The notes below the pieces were generated by a model. It worked only from the letters and a program-made list of their open reading frames with translations, did not search any database and had not been told where the DNA came from. From Chromobacteriaceae bacterium (GTDB lineage Bacteria > Pseudomonadota > Gammaproteobacteria > Burkholderiales > Aquaspirillaceae), in the NCBI GenBank assembly GCA_030151505.1, contig JASLDQ010000330.1, positions 1 to 7,484 of the forward strand: a stretch of 7,484 nt of DNA. Direction: 5' to 3'. Both the position numbers and the translations under genes were made by a program. Below, piece after piece: positions 6,066-7,484 of this stretch (its first letter is position 1; every line of letters begins with the position of its first letter).

Positions 6066-7363
6066 GGCTGGAACAATCTGGCGGTGGCCGTGGGATTGGA
6101 CGGGAAGTAGGCGTGCAGGTAGCTCGCGACGATGCTGCCGTGGCGATAAATTGCTTCGCCGGCTCCGCTGCCGCTGGCGCGCCGGGCGTGGGTCAGCGGG
6201 GTCGGCGGCGTCGACAGGCTCGTGTAGTGGAAGGTGTGGCCGCGTAGCTCGCCGGCGCCGAGGTCGACCGACTGCAGCCCGAGGCCGGCCCAGCGCCGGC
6301 CGAGCGTGGCGCGGCCGGGCAAAAGGCCAAGCAGGGCGCGGCTGTCGCCGGCCTTGTTGGTGAGCGCGTCGAGCAGGTAGAGCATGCCGCCGCACTCGGC
6401 GTAGAGCGGCTTGCCGGCGGCGACGTGTTCCCGCAGGCAGGCGGCGGTGCGCTGCTTGGCCGAGAGCGTGGCGAGGTGCAGTTCCGGGTAGCCGCCCGGC
6501 AGGTAGACGGCGTCGGCCGGCGGCAGCGCGTCGTCGGCGAGCGGCGAGAAGAACGCCAGCTCGGCGCCGAGTTCGGTCAACAGTTCCAGATTGGCCGGGT
6601 AGATGAAGGAGAACGCCTTGTCGCGGGCGACGGCGATCTTTATTCCCGAGAGCAATCGTGGCATGGCCTCGGCCAACGTTGGTCGAAAGGCGACCGGCGG
6701 TGGCAGGGCGGCGAGGTCGGTGGCGGCGATCTGCGCAGCGGCGCTCTGCAGCCGGGCTTCCAGATCGTCGATCTCCTGCGCCTGCACAAGGCCCAAGTGG
6801 CGCTCCGGCAGCGTCATCGCGTCGCTACGCATCACTGTGCCGAGGCAGCGCAAGCCGGGCGGCAGGCTTTCCAGCAGCATCTCGGCGTGGCGGGCACTGG
6901 CGACGCGGTTGGCCAGCACGCCGTGGAACGGCAGGCCGGGGCGGAAGCTCGCCAGCCCGTGCGCGACGGCGGCGAAGGTCTGCGCCATGCCGGTGGTGTC
7001 GATGATCGGGAGCACCGGCACGCCGAAGGTGTCGGCGAGGTCGGCGCTCGACGGCGTGCCGTCGAACAGGCCCATGCTGCCCTCGATCAGGATCAGGTCG
7101 GCGTCGCCCGCCGCGTCGTACAGCCGCTGGCGGCAGTCATTCTCACCGGTCATCCACAGGTCGAGCGAATAGACCGGGTTGCCCGAGGCGCGTTCGAGGA
7201 TGTAGGGGTCGAGGAAGTCCGGCCCGGTCTTGAACACACGGACCTTGCGGCCCTGGTCGCGGTGGTAGCGCGCGAGGCCGGCGGTGAGCGTGGTCTTGCC
7301 CTGGTGCGAGGCCGGCGCGGTGAGGAACAGCGCCGGGCAGCGGCGCACGGAGTCGGTGCCCAT
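6062..7363 (-). CDS. cobB: Cobyrinic acid a,c-diamide synthase (CobB/CbiA)
   Basis: The ATG at 7363 lies 2 bp after the cobO stop. The 433-residue product has the family length and order. The N-terminal synthetase domain carries the nucleotide-binding loop SHQGKTTLT (19-27) and FKTGPDFLDP, followed by LILIEGSMGLFDG. The C-terminal class-I glutamine amidotransferase domain carries LPGGYPELH, the nucleophile elbow AECGG with C324, and the catalytic histidine in SYLHAYF (H417). It uses glutamine and ATP to amidate the a and c side chains of (hydrogeno)cobyrinic acid in the cytosol. The sequence alone does not tell whether the substrate is hydrogenobyrinate (aerobic CobB) or cobyrinate (CbiA). 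All catalytic elements are intact. It is probably cotranscribed with cobO, bluB and hupE. Confidence 0.96.
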   Translation of the reverse strand: MGTDSVRRCPALFLTAPASHQGKTTLTAGLARYHRDQGRKVRVFKTGPDFLDPYILERASGNPVYSLDLWMTGENDCRQRLYDAAGDADLILIEGSMGLFDGTPSSADLADTFGVPVLPIIDTTGMAQTFAAVAHGLASFRPGLPFHGVLANRVASARHAEMLLESLPPGLRCLGTVMRSDAMTLPERHLGLVQAQEIDDLEARLQSAAAQIAATDLAALPPPVAFRPTLAEAMPRLLSGIKIAVARDKAFSFIYPANLELLTELGAELAFFSPLADDALPPADAVYLPGGYPELHLATLSAKQRTAACLREHVAAGKPLYAECGGMLYLLDALTNKAGDSRALLGLLPGRATLGRRWAGLGLQSVDLGAGELRGHTFHYTSLSTPPTPLTHARRASGSGAGEAIYRHGSIVASYLHAYFPSNPTATARLFQP

Positions 7364-7365
7364 GC

Positions 7366-7484
7366 TCAGAACTCGACGCCCTGTTGCGCCTTGATGCCCT
7401 GCTCGCGGTAGGGGTGTTTGACCAGCTTCATTTCGGTGACGAGGTCGGCCGCCTCGAGTAGCGCCTCCGGCGCGTGGCGGCCGG
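7366..7484 (-). CDS. cobO: Corrinoid adenosyltransferase CobO, C-terminal end (partial)
   Basis: Only the last 38 codons and the TGA (7366-7368) are in the window; the gene begins to the right. The tail [20 protein letters not shown], continuing with [17 protein letters not shown], is the highly conserved C-terminus of CobO/CobA/BtuR ATP:corrinoid adenosyltransferases. These attach the 5'-deoxyadenosyl group to the cobalt of cob(I)yrinic acid a,c-diamide and of scavenged corrinoids. It sits 2 bp upstream of cobB, the enzyme that makes the a,c-diamide substrate, so pathway order and gene order agree. The P-loop and active site cannot be checked because they are outside the window. Confidence 0.95.
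   Translation of the reverse strand, partial: GRHAPEALLEAADLVTEMKLVKHPYREQGIKAQQGVEF

Noticed and set aside
6425..7411. 328-codon + strand ORF antisense to cobB
   Set aside because: cobB on the opposite strand has complete catalytic motifs. The long antisense frame is the expected by-product of GC-rich codon use, and its Arg/Gln/Gly-rich translation resembles no protein.

Overview
The window is GC-rich, densely packed bacterial DNA. Proteobacterial envelope genes (a TolC-like outer-membrane protein plus HlyD-type adaptors), an aerobic-style cobalamin operon with bluB, and overlapping gene junctions suggest a Gram-negative proteobacterium. A betaproteobacterium, perhaps of the Chromobacterium group, fits best, but that placement is an impression and was not tested.

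Left half (1-4313, + strand): a tightly coupled operon of four genes, the first cut by the window edge. They are (i) the C-terminal end of a TolC-family outer-membrane protein; (ii) a small exported HlyD/RND-type periplasmic adaptor of 243 residues; (iii) a 439-residue protein with a GAF-like cytosolic domain, one membrane segment and a HlyD-type lipoyl/barrel region; (iv) a 702-residue protein joining a PqqD-like N-terminus, a polytopic site-2-protease-type (M50) membrane zinc protease core with HEMGH and N-x2-P-x4-D-G motifs, and a C-terminal HlyD-type adaptor domain. No ABC, MFS or RND pump gene is visible. The set looks like an envelope-spanning export or processing apparatus in which a membrane protease may take the place normally held by a pump. 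Its substrate, and possibly its energy source, would lie upstream of the window. This is the most interesting part of the window.

Middle (4314-4757): a convergent intergenic region. It contains a perfect 17-bp bidirectional terminator (4452-4490), smaller hairpins of unknown meaning, and a very weak 25-codon CPVC-containing ORF just downstream of hupE. I could not assign a known RNA family to it.

Right half (4758-7484, - strand): a cobalamin operon read right to left: cobO (adenosyltransferase, 3' end only), cobB/cbiA (cobyrinate a,c-diamide synthase), bluB (5,6-dimethylbenzimidazole synthase) and hupE (HupE/UreJ metal permease). cobO-cobB are 2 bp apart, cobB-bluB overlap by ATGA, and hupE follows 63 bp after bluB with its own good Shine-Dalgarno sequence. 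Together they supply cobalt (inferred), amidate and adenosylate the corrin ring, and make the lower ligand.
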